A model generated the notes under the pieces. It was not told the DNA's origin. It did no database searches and saw only the letters and a list, made by a program, of their open reading frames with translations. From Bacteroidota bacterium (GTDB lineage: Bacteria > Bacteroidota > Ignavibacteria > Ignavibacteriales > Ignavibacteriaceae), in NCBI GenBank assembly GCA_022562275.1, contig JADFPP010000003.1, positions 20,723-84,722 on the forward strand: 64,000 nt of DNA, written 5' to 3'. Both the position numbers and the translations under genes were made by a program. Shown piece by piece: positions 8,755 to 17,510 of this stretch (the first letter of the stretch is position 1; every line of letters begins with the position of its first letter).

Positions 8755-9981
8755 TTAATCCTCAATTAATTGCAATCTTTTAGCAGTTTGTTCTACTTCT
8801 TTCCAAACTCGTAACAAATTTTCCGAGCAGATCTTTTCAATATCATTTTCTGAATAACCTCTTTTCAGTAATTCATAAATAAGGTTCGGATAGCCGGATA
8901 CATCTTTTAAACCGGTTGGCAAACTATCGCCGACTCCGTCAAAATCGGAGCCGATTCCTAAGTGATCAATTCCAACTAAATTAATAATATGGTCAATATG
9001 ATCGGCAACATCCTTTACATCAGCATATTTACGTGGATGTTCTCTATCATAATTTTCAATAAATATTTTTGCTTCAGAAGAACTTTTATCTAAATTATTT
9101 TCTTTCAGCCAACTATTAATTTTCTCTCCTCTCGTTGTCCTATTCTGACGTATGTCTCCCCTTAAAAAAGAAGAACCAAAATTAATTTGGATTACCCCAC
9201 CATTTTCAGCCAACAATTTTATCATATCATCGGACATATTTCGCTGCCAGCCGGGAGTAAAATATCTGCTGGAAGAATGAGATGCTATCACAGGCGCTGC
9301 CGTAGTTTTTATTACCTGGTAAAATGTACTATCCGAAACGTGTGAAATATCTACCATTATACCAAGCCGGTTCATCTCTTTTACTACTTCAATCCCAAAT
9401 GGACTTAAGCCATTCCACGTTACTTCATCATCATAGGATGAATCGCAAATTTTATTATTCTTTGAATGTGTTAGTGTTATATACCTGATTCCTCTATCGT
9501 AGAAGTATTTTAGATTTTTAATATCTCCTTCAATCGGTGCTCCGTTTTCCATTCCCATACAAATAGAAATCCTGGTCTTCGAAAATTGATTAATAATATC
9601 TGATGGGGAAGTAGCAATTATAAATTTATCAGACCAATCCTTTGCAAATTTGTTTACCATGTCAATCAGTGTATCAGCAAGTTCTTTTGCACCACCTGTT
9701 AACTGGTAACTTGCCGGGATGTATATCGACATAAACGGAGCATTCAATCCTCCCTTTATTGCTCTTGGATAATCGAAGTTTCCTTCTTCAGTTGATTGAG
9801 AAATGTTTTTCCATTTGGTATGCAAACGTGCAGGTATATCTATGTGTGTATCAATAATAATTAAATTTTGTGCAAGCTCGTTCGCTTTTTCTTTTAAACT
9901 TTGCTCATTATCTGAATTTGAATTACAGGATGGTAAAATCGAAATAAAAATTAAAATGGTAAGGAAAACTAAGTATCTCAT
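8755..9981 (-). CDS. membrane dipeptidase (peptidase M19), lipoprotein
   Basis: 408-residue zinc dipeptidase of the renal dipeptidase family, predicted to be lipid-anchored: MRYLVFLTILIFISILPSC gives lipobox LPSC. Catalytic features in order are IDTHIDIPARL (His-X-Asp zinc ligands), GMENG (bridging Glu), VDISHVSD and ASHSSSRYF (zinc histidines), and GIGSDFDGVGD near the C-terminus. It likely cleaves dipeptides, possibly with D-residues from peptidoglycan turnover, in the periplasm. Length matches the family with an extra N-terminal leader. It is followed after 3 bp by the cupin gene. Confidence 0.93.
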   Translation of the reverse strand: MRYLVFLTILIFISILPSCNSNSDNEQSLKEKANELAQNLIIIDTHIDIPARLHTKWKNISQSTEEGNFDYPRAIKGGLNAPFMSIYIPASYQLTGGAKELADTLIDMVNKFAKDWSDKFIIATSPSDIINQFSKTRISICMGMENGAPIEGDIKNLKYFYDRGIRYITLTHSKNNKICDSSYDDEVTWNGLSPFGIEVVKEMNRLGIMVDISHVSDSTFYQVIKTTAAPVIASHSSSRYFTPGWQRNMSDDMIKLLAENGGVIQINFGSSFLRGDIRQNRTTRGEKINSWLKENNLDKSSSEAKIFIENYDREHPRKYADVKDVADHIDHIINLVGIDHLGIGSDFDGVGDSLPTGLKDVSGYPNLIYELLKRGYSENDIEKICSENLLRVWKEVEQTAKRLQLIED

Positions 9982-10017
9982 CTATATACTTTTTGTAAAA
10001 TTTTGCATTAAAATAAG

Positions 10018-10497
10018 TTAGGATTCAAATTTCTTTTTAAGTGCTTTATGCACAACCGGTGGAACAAATTCACTAACATCACTATGAAGACTTGCAAGGT
10101 TCCTTATTATTGTAGAGTTTAAATAAGTGTACTTTTCGTGAGGCATTAAAAAAATTGTGGAAATATTTCCCGCAAGTTTTCTGTTCATCAGTGCCATCTG
10201 GAACTCATATTCAAAATCACTTACTGCTCTTAATCCCCTGATTATCCCCGTTGCTCCCATATTTTTTGCATGATCGACAAGTAAACCGTTAAAGGAATCG
10301 ACAGAAACATTGTCGAAATCTTTTAAGCTTTCCTTTAACATTTCAATGCGTTCATCAGCAGAAAACAGAGGTTCCTTACCAGGGTTAATTGCAACAGTAA
10401 CAACAACGGAAGTAAACAATTCCATTGCTCTTTTTATAACATCAATATGTCCGTTTGTTACAGGATCGAATGTGCCTGGGTATATTACTTTCGGCAT
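10018..10497 (-). CDS. coaD: phosphopantetheine adenylyltransferase
   Basis: Penultimate step of coenzyme A synthesis: transfers AMP from ATP to 4'-phosphopantetheine. 159 residues, the normal length. The nucleotidyl-transferase signature YPGTFDPVTNGHIDVI (T/HXGH) is at the N-terminus, followed by NPGKEPLFSADERI, GLRAVSDFEYEFQMALMNR and YTYLNSTIIRNLA (ISSSLVRE-equivalent). Single gene, convergent to nothing; 37 bp downstream of it begins the dipeptidase gene in the same direction, so a shared transcript is possible. Confidence 0.97.
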   Translation of the reverse strand: MPKVIYPGTFDPVTNGHIDVIKRAMELFTSVVVTVAINPGKEPLFSADERIEMLKESLKDFDNVSVDSFNGLLVDHAKNMGATGIIRGLRAVSDFEYEFQMALMNRKLAGNISTIFLMPHEKYTYLNSTIIRNLASLHSDVSEFVPPVVHKALKKKFES

Positions 10498-10679
10498 TTT
10501 TCTTATTTATTGATTAAACTCAAACGAAATATAAAAATTCTAAGGATAGTATAAAATTTTAAAAATAAAAAGCCAGCTTTGAATTAAACGGGCTTAATAA
10601 TTAATTAAATCCAAACAGTTGATAAATACAAGAAACTTCTAAAAAATTTCATTATGATTAAAACTTCGTTTTAAACCTT

Positions 10680-10751
10680 CCTGTACAAAGCTACGGAAAG
10701 CAGGTTCATTTTAAAATCTTGCTGGAGATGCCGAAATGAATTCAACATGAC
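10680..10751. repeat. degenerate dispersed intergenic repeat
   Basis: Within the 303-bp gap 10498-10800 the minus strand reads GTCATGTTGAATTCATTTCG followed by GCATCTCCAGCAAG, a weakened version of the GTCATTCTGAA-type elements found at 25521, 38200, 43587, 61930 and 63889. The rest of this gap is AT-rich and shows no gene or RNA I recognise. Confidence 0.5.
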
Positions 10752-10800
10752 TCAAGTAAGCAAATTTTCCAAAAGTGTTTACTAATATTTTTTGCTCAAG

Positions 10801-12732
10801 TTATTTTAACAGACTCATTTTAATTATTTGAATAAATAAGCCGGCAGTTATTCTTGCAATGTATACACCGGAAGAGAAATTTCCTGCATCAAATGTAACA
10901 GTATAATTACCAGCCGGTTTACTTTCATTTACCAACCCGGCTACTTTTTCTCCAAGTGAATTATAAACTGTAAGGTTCACAAACTCAGAACTTGCAATGC
11001 TAAACTGAATTTGAGTAGATGGATTAAACGGATTAGGATAATTTTGCTTTAAGGAATATGATCCCGGATTATTTTCGTCTTCTACATCAGTTATCGGTTC
11101 TACGAATATGCTCCAGGATTTTTCCGTAGAAAGATACCCGTTCGAAACGACAACCTTAATAACATCGGTATGTGGCGGTGGATCAAATGAAGAATGTCTG
11201 TAATGGTATGTGTTATTGTTACCAATAACCTGTCGATCATTTTTAAACCATTTATAACTTAGCTCCAGTCCGCTTGTATCAACAGCTTCAACCAGAAAAT
11301 CTATCTCATCATTTTTTTGAATGGTTGTATCTCCAGAAGGAAAGAAAGATGTAATACCAGGAATTCCCGGTAATACAACAAAGAAGGAAAATAATTCAGG
11401 AGGAGGTGTTCCACCCAGAGGATTTATACCCGATCCTCCAGCAGGTAAAGTAGAGACTTTGTTAACATCGTCAACTGCAGCAAGATAATATTCGACTGTT
11501 GTTAAATGCTGCTGTCCGGGAATTTCAAACTCATACGTGTTATTCGTTGGTCCATTGAGATCGTTAACTAAAAACCAGTCGCTTGTACTGCCATCAAAAG
11601 TAGTTCGATAGTGAATATTAGCATCCACAACCTGACCGTCATCTACTATTCCTGCTGATATTGTGATAGGATCGGTGTTAAGAACATCATCCATAGGTAC
11701 GTGAATAATTGTTGGTGGAACATCGCCTGGTGTAAATTGGAATATAAATAATCCATCAGCGATGTCGGAGCCAATGGTTATGCCGGAAGGCAGAAATGGA
11801 TAAATTCCCCACAGAACAGGTGTTGAGTACTCACCAATCAAAAAAGGTAATTGCGGATTTGAGATATCCAATACAACGTAACCATCAGAATAATATGAGA
11901 TATGTGCGTAATTTCCCTGGATAAATAAATTATGTACCGTTGCTCCCGAATTAGTTTCCCACGATGGAACAACAAGATCCCAGGAGGTTCTATCCTGCAG
12001 ATCCCAAACGGTTATATCAACGGAATTAAATTCTTCTGTACCAAAAAAGTATCTTTTATCTTCTGTCATCCATCCGCTATGAGCAAAAATACCCGAAATC
12101 GATGGACTTGCACTAACAAGTTGCGGATCCGATTTATTAGTTACATCTACAAGATGATATTCTCCTGAAATTCCTGCGCAAACAACCACAGTGTCATCCC
12201 AAACATATAAGTCATGAATATTTCCACTTTCATTGTAAACAGCAGTTTCAGTTGGATCAACCGGATTGGATAAATCCAAAATATGCATTCCGCCACTTCC
12301 AGTTCCTACAACATAAAGAAATCCGTTATCTATAAAAATATTGTGTGATTGTTGGAAAAAAGCTGTAGTTTGATTCGCCAACGTAGCAGTGTTTGGAAGC
12401 TGTGATAGATCGATTATTTGTAATCCATCATTGGTATTATCCGATACAACATAAGCATACTGCTCATGTGTTTTAATATCTCTCCAGATTGAATTTGTTC
12501 CAGGAATAAATGCAACTTCTACAGGATTTGCAGGATTAGAAAGATCAATAATTGAAGTTCCGTTTCTAACTCCAAGCAGTGCATATTCATTACCCATTGG
12601 GTCAACATATCCCCAGATATCGTTATATCCAACTGAAGGATATTGATTGAGACTTCCGAGTAATTCAATATTTGTTTGTCCTAATAAAATTGTACCGAAT
12701 AAGGACAAAAACAGAAATGTAATTTTTATCAT
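10801..12732 (-). CDS. T9SS-secreted LVIVD-repeat (choice-of-anchor B type) protein
   Basis: 643-residue exported protein. Signal peptide MIKITFLFLSLFGTILLGQ. Residues about 25-335 form an LVIVD/beta-propeller array with repeats such as GTSIIDLSNPANPVEVA, GLQIIDLSQLP and YVVLDISNPQLPFL, typical of choice-of-anchor B family proteins. An Ig/FN3-like middle region follows, and the last 80 residues are a type IX secretion sorting domain beginning NYPNPFNPSTQIQFSI and ending IIKMSLLK. It should cross the outer membrane and be surface-attached or released. Just upstream lies the remnant of a similar T9SS gene with the same MSLLK ending. Confidence 0.9.
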   Translation of the reverse strand: MIKITFLFLSLFGTILLGQTNIELLGSLNQYPSVGYNDIWGYVDPMGNEYALLGVRNGTSIIDLSNPANPVEVAFIPGTNSIWRDIKTHEQYAYVVSDNTNDGLQIIDLSQLPNTATLANQTTAFFQQSHNIFIDNGFLYVVGTGSGGMHILDLSNPVDPTETAVYNESGNIHDLYVWDDTVVVCAGISGEYHLVDVTNKSDPQLVSASPSISGIFAHSGWMTEDKRYFFGTEEFNSVDITVWDLQDRTSWDLVVPSWETNSGATVHNLFIQGNYAHISYYSDGYVVLDISNPQLPFLIGEYSTPVLWGIYPFLPSGITIGSDIADGLFIFQFTPGDVPPTIIHVPMDDVLNTDPITISAGIVDDGQVVDANIHYRTTFDGSTSDWFLVNDLNGPTNNTYEFEIPGQQHLTTVEYYLAAVDDVNKVSTLPAGGSGINPLGGTPPPELFSFFVVLPGIPGITSFFPSGDTTIQKNDEIDFLVEAVDTSGLELSYKWFKNDRQVIGNNNTYHYRHSSFDPPPHTDVIKVVVSNGYLSTEKSWSIFVEPITDVEDENNPGSYSLKQNYPNPFNPSTQIQFSIASSEFVNLTVYNSLGEKVAGLVNESKPAGNYTVTFDAGNFSSGVYIARITAGLFIQIIKMSLLK

Positions 12733-12762
12733 TATTTCCTCTTAATGATTAGTGTTAGATTA

Positions 12763-13029
12763 TTTTAGCAGACTCATTTTTATTATTTGATTATGTCGCG
12801 CCAGAATTAATACTGCCGATAAGTTCCTTTATAACTGATTTCAATGTCTAAGTAAATCAATATTTTGTGTAAAATAGGATGAGCCGCAACATGAAAAGTT
12901 GATGGCAGCTCTGCTATTTCATCTTCAAATCAGTTACAGTTATGTTTAATTAAAGATATAAACCGCCTTGCACATTTCCAAGGAATAAATCCGTATCGCT
13001 ATTATTATCAATACCAGTAAAATGATTCA
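12763..13029 (-). pseudogene. remnant of an FG-GAP/T9SS secreted-protein gene
   Basis: The gap between rsmD and the LVIVD gene holds traces of a lost gene on the minus strand. Around 13029-12950 it reads NHFTGIDNNSDTDLFLG then NVQGGLYL and a stop, which looks like an FG-GAP/VCBS calcium-loop repeat. At 12820-12763 it reads LILARHNQIIKMSLLK and stop, the end of a T9SS sorting domain that matches the neighbouring gene's IQIIKMSLLK. Stops and frameshifts lie between. I infer one decayed secreted-protein gene, though two fragments of different origin are possible. Confidence 0.6.
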
Positions 13030-13034
13030 AACCA

Positions 13035-13589
13035 TTAAACATTATTTAATTTGTATAAACAGGTATCTCCAATAGTTTTAAATGGTTCTATATTGAAATT
13101 ACCTACGTCCTTAACTTTTGTTTGAACAGAACGTTCAATAACCATAAACGCATCATTAAGAAGATATTTATTAGTTAAAATATTTTCCACAACGGAATAT
13201 ATATCGCCCTTAAAAAAAGGGGGATCAGCGAGAATAAGATCATATTTACATTCTGGTTGTCTTCCGGAAAATTTATCGGCAGCCATCTTAAAAACAGAAC
13301 AGTTATTCTCAACTTCAAGAGATTTTATATTCTCAACAAGGTTTTTATGGATGATAAAATCTCTTTCTACAAAATGAACTTCTTTTGCCCCCCTGCTAAT
13401 ACACTCCAGACCCAGAGATCCTGAACCTGCGTACAGATCTAGAACTTTAATATTTTCAAAATCAATCAAATTGGTTAACAGGTTAAACAGGGTTTCCTTA
13501 ACCCTGCCGGTTGTTGGCCTGATCAATTTTGATCTGGGAACATTTATCATCCGGCTTTTTAGATAACCGGAAATAATTCTTAATTTCAT
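13035..13589 (-). CDS. rsmD: 16S rRNA (guanine(966)-N(2))-methyltransferase
   Basis: SAM-dependent methyltransferase that modifies G966 of 16S rRNA. 184 residues, the usual length. N-terminal MKLRIISGYLKSRMI and PTTGRVKETLFNLL are diagnostic, followed by the SAM-binding loop VLDLYAGSGSLGLE and the catalytic motif LILADPPF. It sits 32 bp after the PilM-like gene in the same direction. In many genomes rsmD precedes coaD; here the two are separated by the secreted LVIVD gene and a remnant of another, suggesting insertion into an older rsmD-coaD pair. Confidence 0.95.
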   Translation of the reverse strand: MKLRIISGYLKSRMINVPRSKLIRPTTGRVKETLFNLLTNLIDFENIKVLDLYAGSGSLGLECISRGAKEVHFVERDFIIHKNLVENIKSLEVENNCSVFKMAADKFSGRQPECKYDLILADPPFFKGDIYSVVENILTNKYLLNDAFMVIERSVQTKVKDVGNFNIEPFKTIGDTCLYKLNNV

Positions 13590-13621
13590 GCTGATAAAAT
13601 AATAAACAGCAGTAAGTGTTA

Positions 13622-14548
13622 TTATACAATTCTGTATGCAATTCCTGCTGCCGGGGAGAAAGTGTTAAACCTCTGTAAATAGAGGGGACTCTCTTTAATT
13701 TTCAGAGCCGCAGTTAGTTTATCAAAAGGGTTAAATGCAATAAAATCCAATCCCGTTTCAGCATTCAAAGTCTTTACTAAGGATTCAGAAATTCGTTCCC
13801 CTGTTATATACGCCGCTTGAATAAGTCCCTTAGTTAAATTTTTTGATTCCAAAGAAGATATTTCATTTTGAACTATCGTTATAATATCATCATTATTATT
13901 GTGCGGGTAAACCTTTTGGGAGATTGGTTTTCCATCCAGCGATAATATAATTGATAAATTATTTTTAGAGATAAAAACGCTCAAACGGAATCCATTGTTT
14001 ATACAGGAGTTACTCAAAACAAGAGCTCTTTCAGATGACAAATGAACATTATCGACGTGACCAAGTTTAAAATTGTTTTGCTCACATAATTTATTGAATA
14101 GTCTCAGATACCTACGCTCAATACCGTACACAATAGCAGTGTTTTTTGTATAGATCATGTTCTTATCAACTTCGTAGTACTGAATAATAATTTCTTCATC
14201 TTTTATATGAGGAAACATAACGGAATATTCCCATTTGAATTCTTCTACGATATCACGGTGTAATAATGTGTTATCATAAGGTAGTTGTGTAATATGAAAC
14301 ATTTCAAGGGGAAGAGAAAAAGAAAGTGTTCTGCTTTTTATAGGTTTTTTTATACGGATCTCATCCAAAGCTACCTGAAGCAAAGAGAGTATTTTTACGT
14401 CTCTGTCCGATTTAAAATTTATAGGTTCGGCAAAAACTATCTCGTTAAGATTGTCTAAACGTACTTCACCGTGTGTCCCAAATATCTCTACTAATTGTAG
14501 CTTTGTGTTAGATATATTTAGTCCGGCGTGAACATTTAATTCAGCCAT
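13622..14548 (-). CDS. PilM-like actin-fold protein
   Basis: 308 residues. The N-terminus NVHAGLNISNTKLQLVEI resembles the phosphate-1 strand of PilM (VGLDIGSSSIKVVEL), and LSFSLPLEMFHITQLPYDN followed by EEFKWEYSVMFPHIKDEE matches the PilM segment that ends in E-X-Q-X-P-F. The phosphate-loop residues are not well conserved, so nucleotide binding is doubtful. It lies 10 bp after a one-TM protein and downstream of a ComEA-like gene, which fits a role in a DNA-uptake or pilus-type assembly, but pilN/O/P/Q are absent here. Family assignment is by motif resemblance only. Confidence 0.55.
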   Translation of the reverse strand: MAELNVHAGLNISNTKLQLVEIFGTHGEVRLDNLNEIVFAEPINFKSDRDVKILSLLQVALDEIRIKKPIKSRTLSFSLPLEMFHITQLPYDNTLLHRDIVEEFKWEYSVMFPHIKDEEIIIQYYEVDKNMIYTKNTAIVYGIERRYLRLFNKLCEQNNFKLGHVDNVHLSSERALVLSNSCINNGFRLSVFISKNNLSIILSLDGKPISQKVYPHNNNDDIITIVQNEISSLESKNLTKGLIQAAYITGERISESLVKTLNAETGLDFIAFNPFDKLTAALKIKESPLYLQRFNTFSPAAGIAYRIV

Positions 14549-14558
14549 TTAAGGAATA

Positions 14559-15113
14559 TCACTCCCACGATGCCGTGTTTTTAAGTGCCTCATTATCTAA
14601 ACTGCCTATTGTACCATATCCATCCGGATCTTCAATGTAATAACGGTTCCCAAGAATAATTGATGTATCTACTCTTGTAATTTTACCTCTTCTATTAATA
14701 AAACTATCGATTACAACAGAGGTATCAATCAGTAAAATATACGGAGAAAATGTCTTTGGAGATAATCTTAAACTGTCAGGATTAAATTCTCCACTAGTCA
14801 ATTTTTTGAACGGATTGTTAACCCTCAGAACTAATGAATCAAACGCGTTTACAAGACTATCTACATATGGAGATTTGATAAAAGAAATTAAAGTATCGAT
14901 ACTATTTGTGTAGCTCCCGCTTTTTCTCTGCCAGATTATTTCAGCTTCCTTTATGTTATTCATTCTAAGGCGGGATTCGGTTTTATAGAATTTTTCTGTT
15001 TCAACATAATCATGCGGATCAATAATTGCTACTTTAATAAGTATTATAGTTAGTATTGCAATTACAACATATAAAGCTGCATGAATATACCACGGGTCCG
15101 ATCTGGAATTCAT
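14559..15113 (-). CDS. hypothetical single-pass membrane protein
   Basis: 184 residues with one membrane helix at about 11-30 (HAALYVVIAILTIILIKVAI) and the remainder predicted periplasmic, with a Ser/Asp-rich middle (DTLISFIKSPYVDSLVNAFD) and a C-terminal piece ending DPDGYGTIGSLDN. No known domain recognised. Gene order ComEA-like, this gene, PilM-like with gaps of 24 and 10 bp points to one operon, so it may be a bitopic partner of the PilM-like protein, analogous in topology to PilN or PilO, though no sequence match to these was seen. Confidence 0.6.
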   Translation of the reverse strand: MNSRSDPWYIHAALYVVIAILTIILIKVAIIDPHDYVETEKFYKTESRLRMNNIKEAEIIWQRKSGSYTNSIDTLISFIKSPYVDSLVNAFDSLVLRVNNPFKKLTSGEFNPDSLRLSPKTFSPYILLIDTSVVIDSFINRRGKITRVDTSIILGNRYYIEDPDGYGTIGSLDNEALKNTASWE

Positions 15114-15137
15114 TTTTCCTCCGATCTAATAAAATTT

Positions 15138-15650
15138 TCAGAATGCTGATTCAATATATAAAAACTTTTTAATTTTATTCAACTTCACTTTGCCAATACC
15201 TTTTACTTCAAGTATTTCTTCCAAACTTTTAAAATTTCCATTAACATTTCTAAAATCAATAATGTTCAAAGCAGTCTTTTCTCCAATACCGGGTAACCTG
15301 GTTAAAGTCTCAAAATCAGCTGTATTAATATTAATGCTTTTTTCTTCAAGTGGTGGAAGATCTTTCTTTTTATCAAAATTTGTGTACTGAAAACCTAAAA
15401 TTTCTCCTTTTGAATCAATTATATTTTCCTCTCTTTTTTCTTTTTCATTTCTCAGATTTTCTTCGGCTTGAGATTTATAATAATTAAAGAGACTATCCTC
15501 CTCAGAATAATCATACTCTTTATAATCTTCCTTTGCAATATCTTTGTATGTTTTGATCGATAATCCAATGATAAAACTGATTGTCAAAAAGAGAATTACG
15601 TAAATTTCAGTCTCTGTAAAACCAATTTTCCTTGAGACTTTTTTGAACAT
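15138..15650 (-). CDS. helix-hairpin-helix (ComEA-like) membrane protein
   Basis: 170 residues: a membrane helix at about 17-34 (IYVILFLTISFIIGLSIK), an acidic/charged linker (residues 40-100) and a C-terminal tandem helix-hairpin-helix domain: INTADFETLTRLPGIGEKTA and FRNVNGNFKSLEEILEVKGI, then GKVKLNKIKKFL. This is the layout of ComEA, the DNA receptor of competence, although the domain also occurs in other DNA-binding envelope proteins. First gene of a putative operon with the one-TM and PilM-like proteins. Confidence 0.8.
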   Translation of the reverse strand: MFKKVSRKIGFTETEIYVILFLTISFIIGLSIKTYKDIAKEDYKEYDYSEEDSLFNYYKSQAEENLRNEKEKREENIIDSKGEILGFQYTNFDKKKDLPPLEEKSININTADFETLTRLPGIGEKTALNIIDFRNVNGNFKSLEEILEVKGIGKVKLNKIKKFLYIESAF

Positions 15651-15746
15651 TTAATACAGCCGTAATTAATTATCAATTACTAAAAATATAGAGATACAAA
15701 CTTCTGAGGGCAAGTGTTCTCGCATAGATTATGCTGAAGGAATAAT

Positions 15747-16892
15747 TTATAAATGAAAACGCTTGAAAAAACTTTTTTCTTCAGCTTTGGAAGAATCTTT
15801 GATATTCGGCATCTCGGAAAGCTGCTTAAGGAGCTCTTTTTCTTTTGAATTTATTTTTTGTGGTACTGCAACATTTACTTTTACAATCTGGTTTCCAACG
15901 CCTGACGAATTCAGATGTTTGATACCTTTGCCCCTCATTTTCAACAATTTACCCGGTTGCGTACCTGCATCAATCTTCAGAACAGCTTTGCCGTTTAAAG
16001 TAGGCACTTCCACTTCGGCTCCAAGAACAGCCTGTGGATAGGTAATGAATAAATTATAAACTATTTCATCTTCCGTCCGTACAAAATATTTGTGCGGCAA
16101 TTCTTCAAATACAACTATTATCGATCCATCTTCACCACCTCTTTTGCCCGCATTACCTTCTCTGCGCAATGTCATATAACTGCCGTCGTTAACACCTGCC
16201 GGAACATTTACATCCAGCATTTTCTCACCCTGATATCTTCCATCACCCATACATTTAGGGCATGGAATATCAATAACCCTTCCTTCACCATCGCAGTTGT
16301 GACAGGTTGTAATATTTACAAACTGACCGAATACCGAACGGGATACCGACTTCACTTCGCCAAGTCCGTTACAAACCGGACAGGTTTTAAGTGATGTGGA
16401 TTTATCAGCGCCGGTACCGTTGCACCGATCGCACTTAACCTGTTTTTTAATTCTGATTTTTTTTGTCGTACCGGCAGCAATTTCTTCGAGAGTTAGTTTT
16501 AAATTAATACGAAGATCTGCCCCCGGGCTGCCTGCACCCCTCCTCCTGCCTCGTTGGGTTCTTCCGCCAAAAATATCATCAAATATTGATGATCCACCAA
16601 AGATATCGGAGAAATGAGAAAAGATATCATTTACGTCAGTAAATCCGGAAGAACCGAAACCACTGGCTTTCACTCCATCATGACCAAAACGATCATACTT
16701 CACTCTTTTCTCATCGTTATTTAAAACATCATATGCTTCTGCAGCTTCTTTAAATTTTTCCTCTGCTTCTTTATCATCAGGATTTCTATCAGGATGGTAC
16801 TTCATTGCAAGTTTCCGATAGGCTTTTTTAAGCTCCTCTTTGCTGGCATTCCTATCAACATTAAGAACAGAGTAATAATCTCTTTTTGTCAT
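15747..16892 (-). CDS. dnaJ: chaperone protein DnaJ
   Basis: Hsp40 co-chaperone stimulating DnaK ATPase. 381 residues: J domain (residues 1-70) with the HPD motif in [10 protein letters not shown], Gly/Phe-rich linker ([17 protein letters not shown]), a zinc-finger domain with four CXXCXGXG repeats ([32 protein letters not shown]) and the C-terminal substrate-binding domain. It follows grpE by 12 bp and hrcA beyond, forming an hrcA-grpE-dnaJ heat-shock operon. dnaK is not in the window. Confidence 0.98.
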   Translation of the reverse strand: MTKRDYYSVLNVDRNASKEELKKAYRKLAMKYHPDRNPDDKEAEEKFKEAAEAYDVLNNDEKRVKYDRFGHDGVKASGFGSSGFTDVNDIFSHFSDIFGGSSIFDDIFGGRTQRGRRRGAGSPGADLRINLKLTLEEIAAGTTKKIRIKKQVKCDRCNGTGADKSTSLKTCPVCNGLGEVKSVSRSVFGQFVNITTCHNCDGEGRVIDIPCPKCMGDGRYQGEKMLDVNVPAGVNDGSYMTLRREGNAGKRGGEDGSIIVVFEELPHKYFVRTEDEIVYNLFITYPQAVLGAEVEVPTLNGKAVLKIDAGTQPGKLLKMRGKGIKHLNSSGVGNQIVKVNVAVPQKINSKEKELLKQLSEMPNIKDSSKAEEKSFFKRFHL

Positions 16893-16904
16893 AAAATTTT
16901 AGCA

Positions 16905-17498
16905 CTAATTTGAATTTTGTTCGTCATTTTCTGTTTCTTCATCTGCACTGCTCTTTTCCTCACTTACAATTACTTTAGCATGCCTTATTACTTTATCATT
17001 ATAAGTGTAACCTTTTTCAAGCTCATCAAGAACAGTATGCGATTCAACAGAATCATCAGCTCTTTGCATTAACGCCTCGTGATATTCTACATCAAAGTGC
17101 TTTCCAACAGAATCTATTTTTTTGACGCCCTGCTCCTGAAAAACTTTCATTAATTTATCGTAGATAAGTTTGATGCCTTGTTTAATTGCGCCAATATCCT
17201 GTGCATCTTCAATGTGTTGTAATGATCTTTCAAAATCATCTATAACCGGTAAAAGTTTTTTAATAAAAGATTCTGCTGCATAGGTAAGTAGATTCATCTG
17301 ATCATTTTCTGTTCTTCTTTTATAATTTTCAAATTCCGCAGCTTTTCTTAATAGTTTATCTTTAAATTCCAAAACTTCCGTTTCAAGTTGATTTATTTTT
17401 TCTTCAGTGCTGGTTTCAATTATTTCTTCGTTCGATTTTTCATCTTCTATTTCAACTTCTTTCATTTTTTTAACCTTTTTATTTTTACTCATATTCAT
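16905..17498 (-). CDS. grpE: nucleotide exchange factor GrpE
   Basis: Nucleotide exchange factor for DnaK. 197 residues: a highly charged, Lys/Glu-rich N-terminal coil (1-60), the long dimerisation helix with KLLRKAAEFENYKRRTE, then the four-helix and beta-domain region ending YTYNDKVIRHAKVIVSEE, the family's C-terminal signature. A GGAG site lies 5 nt before the ATG at 17498. Located between hrcA (12 bp gap) and dnaJ (12 bp gap). Confidence 0.97.
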   Translation of the reverse strand: MNMSKNKKVKKMKEVEIEDEKSNEEIIETSTEEKINQLETEVLEFKDKLLRKAAEFENYKRRTENDQMNLLTYAAESFIKKLLPVIDDFERSLQHIEDAQDIGAIKQGIKLIYDKLMKVFQEQGVKKIDSVGKHFDVEYHEALMQRADDSVESHTVLDELEKGYTYNDKVIRHAKVIVSEEKSSADEETENDEQNSN

Positions 17499-17510
17499 TT
17501 ATTCTCCTAA

